Positions 25,064 through 33,425 of a stretch of 64,000 nucleotides of DNA are shown in pieces. The notes beneath the pieces are model-generated. The model was not told where the DNA came from. It worked only from the letters and a program-made list of their open reading frames with translations, and ran no database searches. The position numbers were made by a program, and so were the translations under genes. This DNA is from Actinomadura montaniterrae (GTDB lineage: Bacteria; Actinomycetota; Actinomycetes; Streptosporangiales; Streptosporangiaceae). Location: assembly GCF_008923365.1 (NCBI RefSeq), contig NZ_WBMR01000024.1, forward strand, positions 1 through 64,000, read 5' to 3'. How positions within the stretch are numbered: the stretch's first letter is position 1; the number at the start of each line of letters is the position of its first letter.

Positions 25064-26050
25064 TCAGAGGGCCATGCCGACCCAGCGGCGATAGGCGTCC
25101 ATGTCGACGTTGCCCCCGCACACGATCGTGGCCACGTGCCGTCCGGCGAAGCGGTCGCGGTCCTCGAGGACCGCCGCGACGCCCAGCGCCGCCGACGGCT
25201 CGACGACGAGGCCGGCGTGGTCGAGGAGCATCCGCATCCCCGCGACGATCGACGCCTCCCGGACCAGGACGGCGTCGTCGGCGACCAGAAGGAGGTCGTC
25301 CAGCACGGCCGGGATGGGCCGCCGGCCCGCGACGCCGTCGGCGATGGTGTCGGTCGAGCCGGTGGTGACGACGCTCCCGCGCCGCCACGAGAGCGTCATC
25401 GCCGGAGCGCCCAGCGGCTGGACGCAGATCACCTCGACGCCGGGCGCCAGCGCCTTGAGCACGTGCCCGACGCCGGTGGCCATCGCCCCGCCGCCGAGCG
25501 CGATCAGGACGGCGTCGAGCGGAGGCGTGGCGTTGAACGGAGGCGCGGCGGCCGCGAGCTCCAGGCCGATGGTCGCCGCGCCCTCGCAGGTCTCGATGTC
25601 CAGGCTGTCCTCGACGAGCCGGATCCCGTCCCGGGCCGCGATGGCCGCGGCCCGGTCGCGGGCCATGTCGAAGTCGCCGTCCACCAGTTCCAGCTCGGCG
25701 CCCAGGGCGCGGATGCGGTCGAGCTTGGCCGCGGGCGCGGAGCGCGACGCGACGACGGTGACGTCGATCCCCCGCCCGCGCCCCGACCAGGCGAGGGCCT
25801 GGCCGAGGTTGCCCGCGCTGGCGCACACCGCGGCCCGCGCGCCGGAGCCGGCGAGCAGGCTCGTGACCAGCTCGGTGCCGCGCGCCTTGAAGCTGCGGAC
25901 CGGGTTCGCGGTCTCGAGCTTGATGCTCACCGCGCACCCGAGTTCAGGTTCGAGCGCCTCGCAGCGATAGAGCGGGGTATCGAGGAAGACCGGATCGATC
26001 ACCTCGCGAGCCGCCCGGACCCGCCCGACATCGATCCTCGTCCCCGCCAC
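25064..26050 (-). CDS. PLP-dependent threonine/serine dehydratase-like enzyme
   Basis: A 328-residue fold-type II PLP enzyme. The Schiff-base Lys is in NPVRSFKARG, the SAGN loop is CASAGNLGQALA and the phosphate-binding Gly loop is LGGGAMATGVG. Length equals the catalytic domain only, with no ACT regulatory domain, as in biodegradative threonine dehydratases and serine racemases. It would convert a beta-hydroxy amino acid to a keto acid and ammonia. GTG 26050 is the first plausible start after the upstream stop. It follows the steroid operon 11 bases after the hydratase stop but has no obvious role in it. Confidence 0.78.
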   Translation of the reverse strand: MAGTRIDVGRVRAAREVIDPVFLDTPLYRCEALEPELGCAVSIKLETANPVRSFKARGTELVTSLLAGSGARAAVCASAGNLGQALAWSGRGRGIDVTVVASRSAPAAKLDRIRALGAELELVDGDFDMARDRAAAIAARDGIRLVEDSLDIETCEGAATIGLELAAAAPPFNATPPLDAVLIALGGGAMATGVGHVLKALAPGVEVICVQPLGAPAMTLSWRRGSVVTTGSTDTIADGVAGRRPIPAVLDDLLLVADDAVLVREASIVAGMRMLLDHAGLVVEPSAALGVAAVLEDRDRFAGRHVATIVCGGNVDMDAYRRWVGMAL

Positions 26051-26061
26051 GACACAGCACC

Positions 26062-26862
26062 CTAGCCCGCCGTGAAGGTCGCCTGGCCGGCGGAGAGGAC
26101 GGTCGTGCCGTCCACCGCGGCTTCGAAGGCGGTGGCGTCGCCGGCCTTCCAGGCGTCCACGGCGAGCTCGTCGCCGGGGAAGACCGGGGAGGCGAAGCGG
26201 GCTTCGAGTTCCCGCAGGTCGGCGGGGTGGGCGCCGGCCGCGGCGGCCAGCGGCAGCGTGACGGCGGCCAGGGTGCACAGGCCGTGCATGAAGGGGCGCG
26301 GCATGCCCGCGGCCTTGGCCGCGTCCGGGTCGATGTGCATGTGGTGGCGGTCGCCCAGCAGGCGGTAGAGCGCCGCCTGGTCCGGGTCCGTCCGGACGGG
26401 CAGGGAGAGGTCGGGCGCTCCGTCGGGCCGGGGCCGCGCCGACGGGCCCCGTTCGCCGCCGAACCCGCCGGAGCCCGGCGCGAACAGCGACCAGGTCGCC
26501 TCGAAGTACTCGCTGGTGACGGTGACGTCGAAGACGGCGGCGCGGCCCTTGTCCCAGACGTCGGAGACGTGCGCCGACATCTCGACGGCGCCCGAGCGCG
26601 GCAGCGGCGCCAGGACGCGGAGCCGCTGCGTGCCGTGCACCGCCGTCCGGACGTCGAAGGCGCCGGCGGAGCCGAGCGCGTCGGGCGCCCACTGCGCGAG
26701 CGTCAGCGCGAACGTCGGCAGGACGCGCAGCCGCTCCTCGAAGACGAGGTCGAGGTCGGTGGCGTGCGCGCCGACGGCGAGCGCGTAGAGGATGGGGCGC
26801 GTCTCGTCGTAGGAGACGGTGCGGGTGCCGAGGGGGCGGCCCTTCCAGTCGCCGGCGTTCAC
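26062..26862 (-). CDS. chsH3: MaoC-like double-hotdog enoyl-CoA hydratase, ChsH3-like
   Basis: A 266-residue double-hotdog protein. DVWDKGRAAVFDVTV, GSGGFGGERGPS and AALYRLLGDRHHMHIDP...GMPRPFMHGLCT match the layout of mycobacterial ChsH3 (Rv3538), a steroid side-chain 2-enoyl-CoA hydratase. In the hydratase motif GDxNPxHxDP the Asp and catalytic His are kept but Asn-Pro is replaced by His-His. GTG 26862 overlaps the ltp2 stop (GTGA), placing it last in the side-chain operon. Reaction inferred: hydration of a steroyl enoyl-CoA. Confidence 0.75.
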   Translation of the reverse strand: MNAGDWKGRPLGTRTVSYDETRPILYALAVGAHATDLDLVFEERLRVLPTFALTLAQWAPDALGSAGAFDVRTAVHGTQRLRVLAPLPRSGAVEMSAHVSDVWDKGRAAVFDVTVTSEYFEATWSLFAPGSGGFGGERGPSARPRPDGAPDLSLPVRTDPDQAALYRLLGDRHHMHIDPDAAKAAGMPRPFMHGLCTLAAVTLPLAAAAGAHPADLRELEARFASPVFPGDELAVDAWKAGDATAFEAAVDGTTVLSAGQATFTAG

Positions 26863-28034
26863 TGGTCCGCTCCGAGGATCAGGCCGCTGGTCGGGACGCC
26901 GGTTCCGGCGGTGACCAGGACGTTGTGGACGTCGCCCGGCTGGTTCACGGACGTGCCGCGCAGCAGCCGGACGGCTTCGGCGATGCCGTTCATGCCGTGG
27001 ATGTAGGCCTCGCCGAGCTGGCCGCCGTGGGTGTTGAACGGCAGGCGGCCGGTGAGGGAGAGGTTGCCGTCGGCGATGAAGTCCTTCGCCTCGCCCTTCG
27101 CGCAGAAGCCGAGCTCCTCCAGCTGCGGCAGGACGAGCGGGGTGAAGTGGTCGTAGAGGATCGCGGCCTGGATGTCGGCGGGCGTCAGGCTCGACTGGGC
27201 GTAGAGCTGGCGGCCGACGAGCCCCATCTCGGGGATGCCGGAGATCTCGGAGCGGTAGTAGCTCGTCATCATGTGCTGGTCGTTGCCCGAGCCCTGCGCG
27301 GCGCCCCAGATGAGGGCGGGCTTGTGCGGCAGGTCGCGGGCGCGCTGCGCGGAGACGATGACGAGGGCCTGGCCGCCGTCGCTCTCCTGGCAGCAGTCCA
27401 GCAGGTGGAGGGGTTCGGCGATCCAGCGGGACGCCTGGTGCTCTTCGAGGGTGATCGGGCGCTCGTAGAACCACGCTTTGGGGTTGGTGGCGGCGTGCGC
27501 GCGGTCGACGACGGCGACGCGTCCGAAGTCCTCGCTGGTCGCGCCGTACTCGTGCATGTAGCGGGTGGCGAACATGGCGACCCACTGGGCGGGGGTCGAC
27601 AGCCCGAACGGGGTCATCCACGAGTAGGCGGCGCGGTCGGCGCTGACGTCCATCGGGCGGTTCGCCTGGCCGAGGCCGTAGCGCTCGCCGGACCGCTCGT
27701 TGAACGCGCGGTAGCAGACGACGACGTCGGCGACGCCGGTCGCGACGGCCATCGCGGCCTGCTGGACGGTGCCGCAGGCGGCGCCGCCGCCGTACCCGAC
27801 GCGGGAGAAGAACGTCAGCTCGCCGATGCCGAGGTTGCGGGCGATGTGGATCTCGCTGCTGGTGTCGGCGGTGAAGGTGACCAGGCCGTCGACGTCGGAC
27901 GGTTCCAGCCCGGCGTCGGTGATGGCGGCGAGCACGGCCTCGCAGGCGAGCTGCAGCTCGCTGCGGCCGGACTCCTTGGAGAACTCGGTGGCGCCGATGC
28001 CGGCGATCGCGGCGGCGCCCGGCAGCACGCTCAT
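26859..28034 (-). CDS. ltp2: Ltp2-type thiolase-fold aldolase of steroid side-chain cleavage
   Basis: A 391-residue lipid-transfer-protein-like thiolase homologue. Near-identical blocks to known Ltp2 are AGIGATEFSKESGRSELQL, GELTFFSRVGYGGGAAC, YRAFNERSG, ITLEEHQASRWIAEPL and LDCCQESDG, plus LYDHFTPLVLPQLEELGF and GQLGEAYIHGMNGIAE. The tyrosines of LYDHF and AYIHG are the catalytic residues reported for Ltp2. It performs the retro-aldol step that removes the last three carbons of the C17 side chain as propionyl-CoA, in complex with the DUF35 domain of ChsH2, encoded two genes upstream. ATG 28034 overlaps the ChsH1 stop. Confidence 0.92.
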   Translation of the reverse strand: MSVLPGAAAIAGIGATEFSKESGRSELQLACEAVLAAITDAGLEPSDVDGLVTFTADTSSEIHIARNLGIGELTFFSRVGYGGGAACGTVQQAAMAVATGVADVVVCYRAFNERSGERYGLGQANRPMDVSADRAAYSWMTPFGLSTPAQWVAMFATRYMHEYGATSEDFGRVAVVDRAHAATNPKAWFYERPITLEEHQASRWIAEPLHLLDCCQESDGGQALVIVSAQRARDLPHKPALIWGAAQGSGNDQHMMTSYYRSEISGIPEMGLVGRQLYAQSSLTPADIQAAILYDHFTPLVLPQLEELGFCAKGEAKDFIADGNLSLTGRLPFNTHGGQLGEAYIHGMNGIAEAVRLLRGTSVNQPGDVHNVLVTAGTGVPTSGLILGADQ

Positions 28035-28465
28035 TCCCCGCCCTCCTGCTCGTGGCCGGCCGGGAGCTGGACGACGACGGTCCCGGTGACGTGCGGGCCG
28101 ATCGCGTTGACGCCGCGGACGGCGATCTCGACGCGGTGGCCGTCGTCGTGCTTTCCGGAGACGGTGCCGGTGAGGACCATGGTGTCGCCCGGGTAGTTGG
28201 GGGCGCCGAGCCGGATCCTGATCGCCTTGACCCGGGCGGCGGGTCCCGCCCAGGAGGTGACGTACCGGTCGACGAGCCCGTTGGTGGTCAGGATGTTCAT
28301 GAAGACGTCCTTGGAGCCGCGGTCCGCGGCGAGCGCCGGGTCGTGGTGGACGTCCTGGTAGTCGCGGCTCGCGAGGGCGGTCGCGACGATCATCGTGCGG
28401 GTCAGCGGGATCGGCAGCTCGGGGAGCTCCTCCCCGACGGCGACCTGGTCGAAGGCGCGGCTCAC
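28031..28465 (-). CDS. chsH1: MaoC-like enoyl-CoA hydratase subunit ChsH1
   Basis: A 144-residue single-hotdog protein. ATALASRDYQDVHHDPALAADRGSKDVFMNILTTNGLVDRYVTSW carries the hydratase motif (D-x-x-x-x-H-D-P). ChsH1 pairs with the MaoC domain of ChsH2 to hydrate 3-oxo-4,17-pregnadiene-20-carboxyl-CoA. GTG 28465 overlaps the preceding FadE stop (GTGA), and its own stop overlaps ltp2. Confidence 0.87.
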   Translation of the reverse strand: MSRAFDQVAVGEELPELPIPLTRTMIVATALASRDYQDVHHDPALAADRGSKDVFMNILTTNGLVDRYVTSWAGPAARVKAIRIRLGAPNYPGDTMVLTGTVSGKHDDGHRVEIAVRGVNAIGPHVTGTVVVQLPAGHEQEGGE

Positions 28466-29532
28466 AGGGCGGCGCCCAGGGTCTCGAGGCCGGCGGACGC
28501 GCCGCCGAGCATCCCGGAGATCTGCTTGCCCCACAGGAAGTGCCGGTGGACGGGGTAGTCGACGTCGACGCCGATGCCGCCGTGCAGGTGCTGGACGCGG
28601 TGGACGACGTTGAGCCCGCCCTCGTCCGACCACCACTTGGCGACGAGGACGGCGGTGTCGGCGTCCTCGCCCGCGGCGATCAGCGAGGCAGCGTGCCAGA
28701 CGCAGACGCGCAGCGCGTCGATCTCGATGTAGCAGTCGGCGAGCTGGTGCTGGGCGGCCTGGAAGGTGCCGAGCGGGCGGCCGAACTGCTCGCGGGTGGA
28801 GAGGTAGTCGGCGGCGAGCCGGAGCGCGCCGTCGGCCACGCCGGTCTGGACGGCGGCGAGCGCGACGCGCGCCAGCCGCAGCGCGGTGTCCAGGGACCCT
28901 GCGGGGAGCTGCTGCGCGGGCGCGCCGTCGAGGACGAGGGTTCCGGCGCCGTCGTGCGCGGTGGTGCCGATGTGCTCCCAGCTCGTCCCGTCGACGCCGG
29001 TGCCGAGCAGGAACAGGCCGGGGCCGCCCGGGGTGCCGGCGGCGACGAGCATGAAGTCGGCGCCGTCGGCGTACGGGACGCAGGCCTTGGTGCCGGTGAG
29101 CCGCCATCCGTCGCCGTCGCGGACGGCCTCGCAGCGCGGGTGCGCGGGGTCGGCGGGCGCGAACTCCTCCAGCGCGAGCGTCAGCCGGGCCGTCCCGTCG
29201 GCGACGCCGGACACCAGCAGGCCGGAGGTGTTGTGCGCGGCGAGGGTGAGCGCGGCGGCGAGCGACGGCCACAGCGGGACGGGCGCGACGGTGCGTCCCT
29301 GCTCCTCCAGCAGGACGCACATCGCCTCGACGCCGAGGCCGGCGCCGCCCGCGTCCTCGGGCAGCGCGACGCCGAGCAGGCCGGCGGACGCGAGCTCGGC
29401 CCACAGGGCCTGGTCGGTGCCGGTGCCGGACTGCTCGGCGGCGCGGATCCGCTCCTGCGTGGCGTGGTCGGTGAAGATCTGCCGGGCCAGGTCCCTGACC
29501 GCTTCCAGCTCCTCGCCCAGGGTGAAGTCCAT
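28462..29532 (-). CDS. fadE28: Acyl-CoA dehydrogenase, ChsE1/FadE28-like subunit
   Basis: A 356-residue short FadE. VALPEDAGGAGLGVEAMCVLLEEQGR, RLAADYLSTREQFGRPLGTFQAAQHQLADCY and VQHLHGGIGVDVDYPVHRHFLWGKQ match the C-terminal half of mycobacterial FadE28. FadE28 and FadE29 (ChsE1-ChsE2) form an alpha2beta2 enzyme that desaturates the three-carbon C17 side chain. Here it lies between chsH2 and chsH1 rather than next to its partner. ATG 29532 shares one base with the ChsH2 stop (TGATG). Confidence 0.83.
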   Translation of the reverse strand: MDFTLGEELEAVRDLARQIFTDHATQERIRAAEQSGTGTDQALWAELASAGLLGVALPEDAGGAGLGVEAMCVLLEEQGRTVAPVPLWPSLAAALTLAAHNTSGLLVSGVADGTARLTLALEEFAPADPAHPRCEAVRDGDGWRLTGTKACVPYADGADFMLVAAGTPGGPGLFLLGTGVDGTSWEHIGTTAHDGAGTLVLDGAPAQQLPAGSLDTALRLARVALAAVQTGVADGALRLAADYLSTREQFGRPLGTFQAAQHQLADCYIEIDALRVCVWHAASLIAAGEDADTAVLVAKWWSDEGGLNVVHRVQHLHGGIGVDVDYPVHRHFLWGKQISGMLGGASAGLETLGAAL

Positions 29533-30527
29533 CAGCGCTCCTCGTGTGCGGCCGGGCGGAACACCGGCAGCGAAAGGTCAGGGTCGGGGTCGATCCAGTC
29601 GAGGACGACGGGCAGGCCGACCTCGACGTCCGCCGGCTCGACGCCGGCCATGTTCGCGATCAGCCGGGTGCCCTCGGCCAGCTCGATCACCGCGACGACG
29701 AGGGGGTAGTCGAACGCGGGGTGCCGCGGGTGGTGGTTGACCGTGAAGGTGTAGACGTGGCCCCGGCCGGACGACTCGACGGTGTCCCAGGCGAACGAGC
29801 CGCACTGGGGGCAGCAGGGGCCGGGCGGGTGCCGCAGCGACTTGCAGTCGGCGCACCGCTGGATGACGAGGCGGTGCTCGCGGGCGGCCTCGAACCAGAA
29901 CGCGTTGTCCGGGTTGATCGCGGGCCGCGGCCGCAGCGCCTTCGGCTTCTCCTCCGCCGGCTTCTCGGGCGCGGCCTTGTCGGGCGCGGGCTTCTCGGCG
30001 GGGCGGAAGCGGAGCGTCCGCCACCGCTGCGTCGCGACGACCTCGCCGGACGCGTCCCGGTACGTCTTCACCGTGCTGACGAACCGGCCCGCGCCGAGCC
30101 CGGTCTTCTTCTCCGGCGAGATCGACTCGACGTGCTCCTCGACGGACACGTGGTCGCCGGGGACGAGCTCCCGCTCGAACTCCAACTCGGAGTCCGTCGC
30201 GACGACGGAGGTGTAGCCGCCCTCGGCGAGCAGCGCCACCAGCTCGTCGAACCCGCTGCGCTCGGCGGGCGGGCGGACGGTCGCGGCGTACCCCCGCATC
30301 GTCCACGCCTGGATCATCGACGCGGGCGCCACGACGCCGTCGCGCCCGGTGGCCTTCGCGGCGTCCTCGTCCAGGTAGACGGGGTTGGCGTCCTCCATCG
30401 CCTCGACCCAGTGCCGGATCATCGGGACGTTCACCGGGTCCTGGCCGGGGCGCCGCGCGACCAGCTCGCGCCCGACCCACGCCTGGAGGCGCTCCTCGTA
30501 GTCGTCGCTCACGCCGGCGCCGCTCAT
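29532..30527 (-). CDS. chsH2: ChsH2: MaoC hydratase domain fused to DUF35 zinc-ribbon/OB domain
   Basis: A 331-residue two-domain protein. Residues ~1-170 are a hotdog domain (IRHWVEAMEDANPVYLDEDAAKATG...VAPASMIQAW). A Lys/Pro/Glu/Ala-rich linker follows (~175-200). Residues ~205-331 are DUF35 with the zinc ribbon CADCKSLRHPPGPCCPQCGS and an OB part (VYTFTVNHHPRHPAFDYPLVVAVIEL). With ChsH1 the first domain hydrates the side-chain enoyl-CoA, and the DUF35 domain binds Ltp2 and channels the product. ATG 30527 overlaps the upstream FadE stop (ATGA). It is slightly longer than the mycobacterial protein because of the linker. Confidence 0.9.
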   Translation of the reverse strand: MSGAGVSDDYEERLQAWVGRELVARRPGQDPVNVPMIRHWVEAMEDANPVYLDEDAAKATGRDGVVAPASMIQAWTMRGYAATVRPPAERSGFDELVALLAEGGYTSVVATDSELEFERELVPGDHVSVEEHVESISPEKKTGLGAGRFVSTVKTYRDASGEVVATQRWRTLRFRPAEKPAPDKAAPEKPAEEKPKALRPRPAINPDNAFWFEAAREHRLVIQRCADCKSLRHPPGPCCPQCGSFAWDTVESSGRGHVYTFTVNHHPRHPAFDYPLVVAVIELAEGTRLIANMAGVEPADVEVGLPVVLDWIDPDPDLSLPVFRPAAHEER

Positions 30528-31687
30528 GCCCGCTTCACCCTCGGCAGCCCGAGCCCCTGGACGGCGACCATGTCGCGCAGCACCTCGTTGACGCCGCCGC
30601 CGAAGGTGTTGACGATGCCCTGCCGGGACAGCTGCTCGATCTGCCCGTACAGCACCGCGCCCGGCGACTCGGGGCGGATCCGGCCCGCCGCGCCGAGGAT
30701 CCCGGTCAGCGTCCGCTGCACGAAGATGTGCGTCTCGGTGCCGTAGGACTTCGCCGCGCCCGCCTGCGCGCCGGTCAGCTCCCCGGCCTCGACCGCCATC
30801 GTCATCTTCCAGTTCATCAGCCGCATCGCCTCCAGCCGGGCGTAGGTGCGGGCGAGGTCGGCGCGGACCCACGGCAGGTCGATGACGCCGTTCTCGCGGG
30901 CCCAGTCCCGGACGTCCTCCCACAGCCGGATCATCCGGCCGCCGAGCGCGGCGAGCCCGATCCGCTCATGGTTGAGCTGGGTGGTGATGAGCCGCCAGCC
31001 GCCGTCGACCTCCCCGACGACCTCGGTCGCCGGGACGCGGATGCCGTTGTAGTAGGTGGCGGTCACGACCATCCCGCCGACCGTCTGGATCGGGCTCCAG
31101 GAGAACCCGTCCGCGCTGGTCGGGACGATGATGATCGAGATGCCCCTGTGCTTCGGCACGTCCGGGTTCGTGCGCGCGGCGAGCCACACGTAGTCGGCGG
31201 TGTTGGCGCCGCTGGTGAACACCTTGTTGCCGTCGACCACGTAGTGGTCGCCGTCCAGGACGGCCTTGGTGCGCAGCGACGCGAGGTCGGTGCCGGCGTC
31301 GGGCTCGGAGTAGCCGATCGCGAAGACGATGTCGCCGGCGAGGATGCCGGGCAGGAACTTCTTCTTCTGCTCCTCGGTCCCGTACCGCATCAGCGTCGGC
31401 CCGACGGTGTTCACGGTGACGAACGGGAACGGCAGGCCCGCGCGCTGCACCTCGTCGAAGAACACGTACTGCTCGGCGATCGACTTGCCCTGCCCGCCGT
31501 ACTCGGCGGGCCAGCCGTAGCCGAGCCAGCCGTCCTGGCCGAGCATCTTGACGATCTCGCGGAACGTGCCGCCGCCGACGCCCTCCTCGCCGGCCCGGCG
31601 GCGGACGTCCGGGGGCAGCAGGCCCGCGAAGTAGGCCCTCAGTTCCGCGCGCAGTTCCTGGTGCGCTGCGGACTCACGCAGATCCAT
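30524..31687 (-). CDS. fadE29: Acyl-CoA dehydrogenase, ChsE2/FadE29-like subunit
   Basis: A 387-residue FadE, the same length as Mycobacterium tuberculosis FadE29. Shared blocks are GWLGYGWPAEYGGQG, FVTVNTVGPTLMRYGTEEQKKKFLPGILAGDIVFAIGYSEP with AGTDLASLRT, GNKVFTSGANTADYVWLA, ATYYNGIRVP, GGWRLITTQLNHER and the C-terminal ITFGGGVNEVLRDM pattern (here NTFGGGVNEVLRDM). It is the partner of the FadE28-like protein in the ChsE1-ChsE2 dehydrogenase and is coupled to chsH2. Confidence 0.87.
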   Translation of the reverse strand: MDLRESAAHQELRAELRAYFAGLLPPDVRRRAGEEGVGGGTFREIVKMLGQDGWLGYGWPAEYGGQGKSIAEQYVFFDEVQRAGLPFPFVTVNTVGPTLMRYGTEEQKKKFLPGILAGDIVFAIGYSEPDAGTDLASLRTKAVLDGDHYVVDGNKVFTSGANTADYVWLAARTNPDVPKHRGISIIIVPTSADGFSWSPIQTVGGMVVTATYYNGIRVPATEVVGEVDGGWRLITTQLNHERIGLAALGGRMIRLWEDVRDWARENGVIDLPWVRADLARTYARLEAMRLMNWKMTMAVEAGELTGAQAGAAKSYGTETHIFVQRTLTGILGAAGRIRPESPGAVLYGQIEQLSRQGIVNTFGGGVNEVLRDMVAVQGLGLPRVKRA

Positions 31688-31760
31688 GTACGCCTCTCGT
31701 GGTCGTCGGGTCGGTTCGGCCGTGTCCGGGGGTCGGGCGGGTCGGGGCTGGTCGGGCGGG

Positions 31761-33425
31761 TCAGGGCAGGAAGCGTTCGCGGCCGCTGGCGGTGAACTCC
31801 TCGCGGAGCGCCGCCTTGTCGGCCTCGGTCATCGGACGGTAATCGGGCGCGCCCCGGCCCGCCCAGCGGTAGACGGGGTCGGTGGTGCGCCAGCCTTCGA
31901 GCTGCAGCTGCTTCTTGCTGAGCTTGCCGGAGCCGGTCGTCGGCAGCGCGTGCGAGACGCGGACGAAGCGCGGCGCGCCCTTGCTGCCGAGGTCGTCCTG
32001 GGCGGTGAGGAACGCGGCGAAGTCCAGGTCCTCGAACTCCACGCCGTCCGGCAGTTCGATCGCGGCCATCACCTGGTCGCCGGAGCGCGGGTCCGGGACG
32101 CCGAACGCGACCGCGTCGACGATCTTCGGGTGGCGGCGGATCACGGTCTGGGTGAGCAGCGCGGAGATGTTCTCGGAGTCGACGCGGATCCAGTCGCCGG
32201 ACCGTCCCGCGAAGTACAGGAACCCGGCCTCGTCGATGTAGCCGAGGTCGCCCGTCCAGTACCAGCCGTGCCGGACGCGCTCGGCGTCCGCCTCGGGGTT
32301 CTTGTAGTACCCCTCGAACTTCTCGGCGCCGTCGACGTCGACGATCTCGCCGACCGCCTCCTCCGGGTTGACGACGCGGCCGAAGCCGTCGAGGACGGCG
32401 CGGGCGCACGTCTCGCGGGTCTCGGGGTTCACGATGCGGACGCCGCCGTGCATCGGGACGCCGAACGCGGTCGGCGGCGTGTCCGGCACCCGCTTGATCA
32501 TCCCGGCGCCCTCGCTGGACCCGTACCCCTCGACGAGCCGCGCGCCGAAGCGGCGCAGGAACGCGGCCTTGTCCTCCGGGGACGCCTCGGTGCCGAACCC
32601 GTGCGTGAGCGTGTTGTCGGCGTCGTCGGGCCGCTCGGGCGTGGTGAGGATGTAGCCGATCGCCTTGCCGACGTAGGTGAAGAACGTCGCGCCATAGAAG
32701 CGGACGTCCGGCAGGAACCCGGACGCGGAGAACTTCGGCGTGAGCACGACGCACGCGCCGGCGGCCAGCGACGGCGCCCACAGCGCCATCAGCGCGTTGC
32801 CGTGGAACAGCGGCATCGGGCAGTAGCTGATGTCGTCGCGCTTGATGTCGTACTTGGCGCTGTTGTTGCGGCCCAGCTCGGCGAGCCGTCCCTGCGAGCA
32901 GCGCGCCGCCTTGGACGCGCCGGTCGTCCCGGACGTGAACAGCAGCAGCATCTGCGTCTTCGGGGTGATCGACGGGTCGCGCTCGGGCTCGCAGGCGTGG
33001 TCCTCGACCAGCGGCGCGTAGCCGGGGTCGTCGATCAGGAGGAAGCGGTCGCGGGGGACGCCGATGTCCAGGCCGTCCAGCAGCTTCGCGCCGGCCGCGT
33101 CGGTGATCAGGAGCTGGAGGTCGGTGTGCCGGACCTCCTGCTCCAGGTACGCGCCGGTCCGGGTCGGGTTGATCCCGACGATCGTCGCGCCGCTCAGCGC
33201 CGCCGCGCCCAGCCACAGCACGTACTCGGGCACGTTGTCGAGCAGCACGCCGATGTGGAACGGTCCGTCCCGGCGCAGCTCCCGGGCCAGCGAGGCCCGT
33301 GCGGCGCTCTCCCGGACGACCTCGTCCCACGTCGACGTCCGCTCGCGGCTGCGCAGGCCGGGCCGCTCGTCGCCGAGCTTCTCCAGCAGCAGGTCCGCGA
33401 TCGTCTCGTCACGCACGCGCGGCAC
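31761..33425 (-). CDS. fadD17: Acyl-CoA synthetase, FadD17-like
   Basis: A 554-residue adenylate-forming ligase. Blocks as I recall them from FadD17 are GVLLDNVPEYVLWLGAAALSG, LLLFTSGTTGASKAARCS (A3), YCPMPLFHGNALMALW, KFSASGFLPDVRFYGATFF with TYVGKAIGYIL, VEGYGSSEG (A5), FAGRSGDWIRVDSENI (A8) and the Lys in TTGSGKLSKKQL. FadD17 activates C5-type steroid side-chain carboxylates. The start is either GTG 33425 or GTG 33416; the first overlaps the OYE gene by 17 bases and I keep it with low certainty. A 73-base GC-rich spacer separates it from the FadE29-like gene; same operon. Confidence 0.85.
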   Translation of the reverse strand: MPRVRDETIADLLLEKLGDERPGLRSRERTSTWDEVVRESAARASLARELRRDGPFHIGVLLDNVPEYVLWLGAAALSGATIVGINPTRTGAYLEQEVRHTDLQLLITDAAGAKLLDGLDIGVPRDRFLLIDDPGYAPLVEDHACEPERDPSITPKTQMLLLFTSGTTGASKAARCSQGRLAELGRNNSAKYDIKRDDISYCPMPLFHGNALMALWAPSLAAGACVVLTPKFSASGFLPDVRFYGATFFTYVGKAIGYILTTPERPDDADNTLTHGFGTEASPEDKAAFLRRFGARLVEGYGSSEGAGMIKRVPDTPPTAFGVPMHGGVRIVNPETRETCARAVLDGFGRVVNPEEAVGEIVDVDGAEKFEGYYKNPEADAERVRHGWYWTGDLGYIDEAGFLYFAGRSGDWIRVDSENISALLTQTVIRRHPKIVDAVAFGVPDPRSGDQVMAAIELPDGVEFEDLDFAAFLTAQDDLGSKGAPRFVRVSHALPTTGSGKLSKKQLQLEGWRTTDPVYRWAGRGAPDYRPMTEADKAALREEFTASGRERFLP

